Origin: Nemertoderma westbladi
Taxonomy: Eukaryota; Xenacoelomorpha; Nemertodermatida; Nemertodermatidae
Length of the DNA: 48,286 nt
Reading direction: 5' to 3'
NCBI GenBank assembly: GCA_032718475.1
Contig: JAUCBJ010001761.1
Span: forward strand, 1 to 48,286
The notes under the pieces were generated by a model. The model saw only the letters and a list, made by a program, of their open reading frames with translations. It was not told the DNA's origin and did not search any database. Within the stretch, counting starts at the first letter, position 1, and each line of letters opens with the position of its first letter. The translations under genes and the position numbers were made by a program. Shown one piece after another: positions 47,795-48,286 of this stretch.

Positions 47795-48286
47795 CCTATA
47801 TTTCCCCAGTGTTTTACTGTTTCACTGGTGTGTCTTAGTTTAAATATGTCTCTTAAATAATATTAATATTAATTACAACAGATTAGATTACATTGACATG
47901 TTGAATTTTCGATACCTTTTATGATTAACGGGATGTGATATAGAATCAAAGTATAGAATTAAGCATAACTACTTTGGTTGGCCTACACTACTTTTTTTTA
48001 ACTGTTTTTTTTTTAACAAATTGTTTAACTGGAGACTCAATAACCTGGCGTTGTGCTCTGCAGACAGGTAATCCGCAGTGCCGGATTAACCTTAAGGCAT
48101 ATAAGGCACGTGCCTTAGAGCCAGCCGAAAATACGGGCCATTTATTCTCAGCGAGTCATTCCTGTGAAAATTATATTTTTATCAGAAAAATCCACATTAT
48201 TTCTCACTAAAATTTGTTGAAAAAAGAGCAAGAAAGTGCAACTTTCGACTACTTTCTAGTTTCTATAACTAAATTTGTGATAGAAA
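47795..48286. other. Non-coding right edge, possible hAT terminus
   Basis: CAGTGCCGGATTAACCTTAA at 48076 looks like the terminus of a hAT-type interspersed repeat (CAGTG with CCGGATTAA) continuing out of the window. It has an inner palindrome AAGGCACGTGCCTT near 48103. No gene is recognised. Confidence 0.35.

Overview
This is a piece of an AT-rich animal nuclear genome, probably a marine invertebrate. The evidence is an intronless rhodopsin-like GPCR, spliced PIF/Harbinger transposon genes, several families of non-LTR and LTR retrotransposons, MITE-like elements and many satellites. There is no bacterial or phage gene organisation. I cannot name the species from sequence alone. Only one gene looks like an intact host gene, the GPCR at 22135-23202. 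Nearly everything else is transposon-derived or tandemly repeated.

Layout. 138-4654 is an apparently perfect (GGCT)n array of about 1,129 copies. 4.9-6.5 kb holds a badly decayed minus-strand Ty3/Gypsy-like gag-pol carrying an exact 107-bp duplication. 7.2-12.8 kb is AT-rich DNA with minisatellites, a short hAT-like MITE (10626-10997), an inverted LINE 3' end (11535-11980) and long C runs. 13321-17067 is an apparently full-length endonuclease/RT LINE on the minus strand, bounded by an 11-bp target-site duplication. 17.8-18.6 kb is a long imperfect foldback, 19.76-20.6 kb a second LINE family, and 20890-21655 another hAT-like non-autonomous element with an 8-bp duplication.

The GPCR follows, then an RT fossil (24.9-25.5 kb). 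Next comes a PIF/Harbinger transposon (25737-28641), whose two genes are on opposite strands and interlocked: each gene's single predicted intron contains an exon of the other. A LINE 3' fragment (29240-30380) lies next to a transposon-type gene (30397-34705), which is broken by about 2.6 kb of inserted DNA containing a TIR element with a (GAC)n core. 35-42 kb contains LINE scraps, short tandem repeats, a tRNA-like SINE head and sequence I cannot identify. 42.79-43.75 kb is a 55-bp minisatellite, flanked by scraps of the same LINE family as the 13-17 kb element. 45652-47789 is a compact minus-strand LTR retrotransposon with 255-bp LTRs, primer binding site, polypurine tract and 5-bp target duplication. 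It keeps gag but has lost nearly all of pol.

The most unusual points are the interlocked Harbinger gene pair, the 4.5-kb uninterrupted tetranucleotide array, and simple repeats embedded in or beside dispersed-repeat sequence. Splice sites, family names and target duplications were all read by eye, and no database search was possible.
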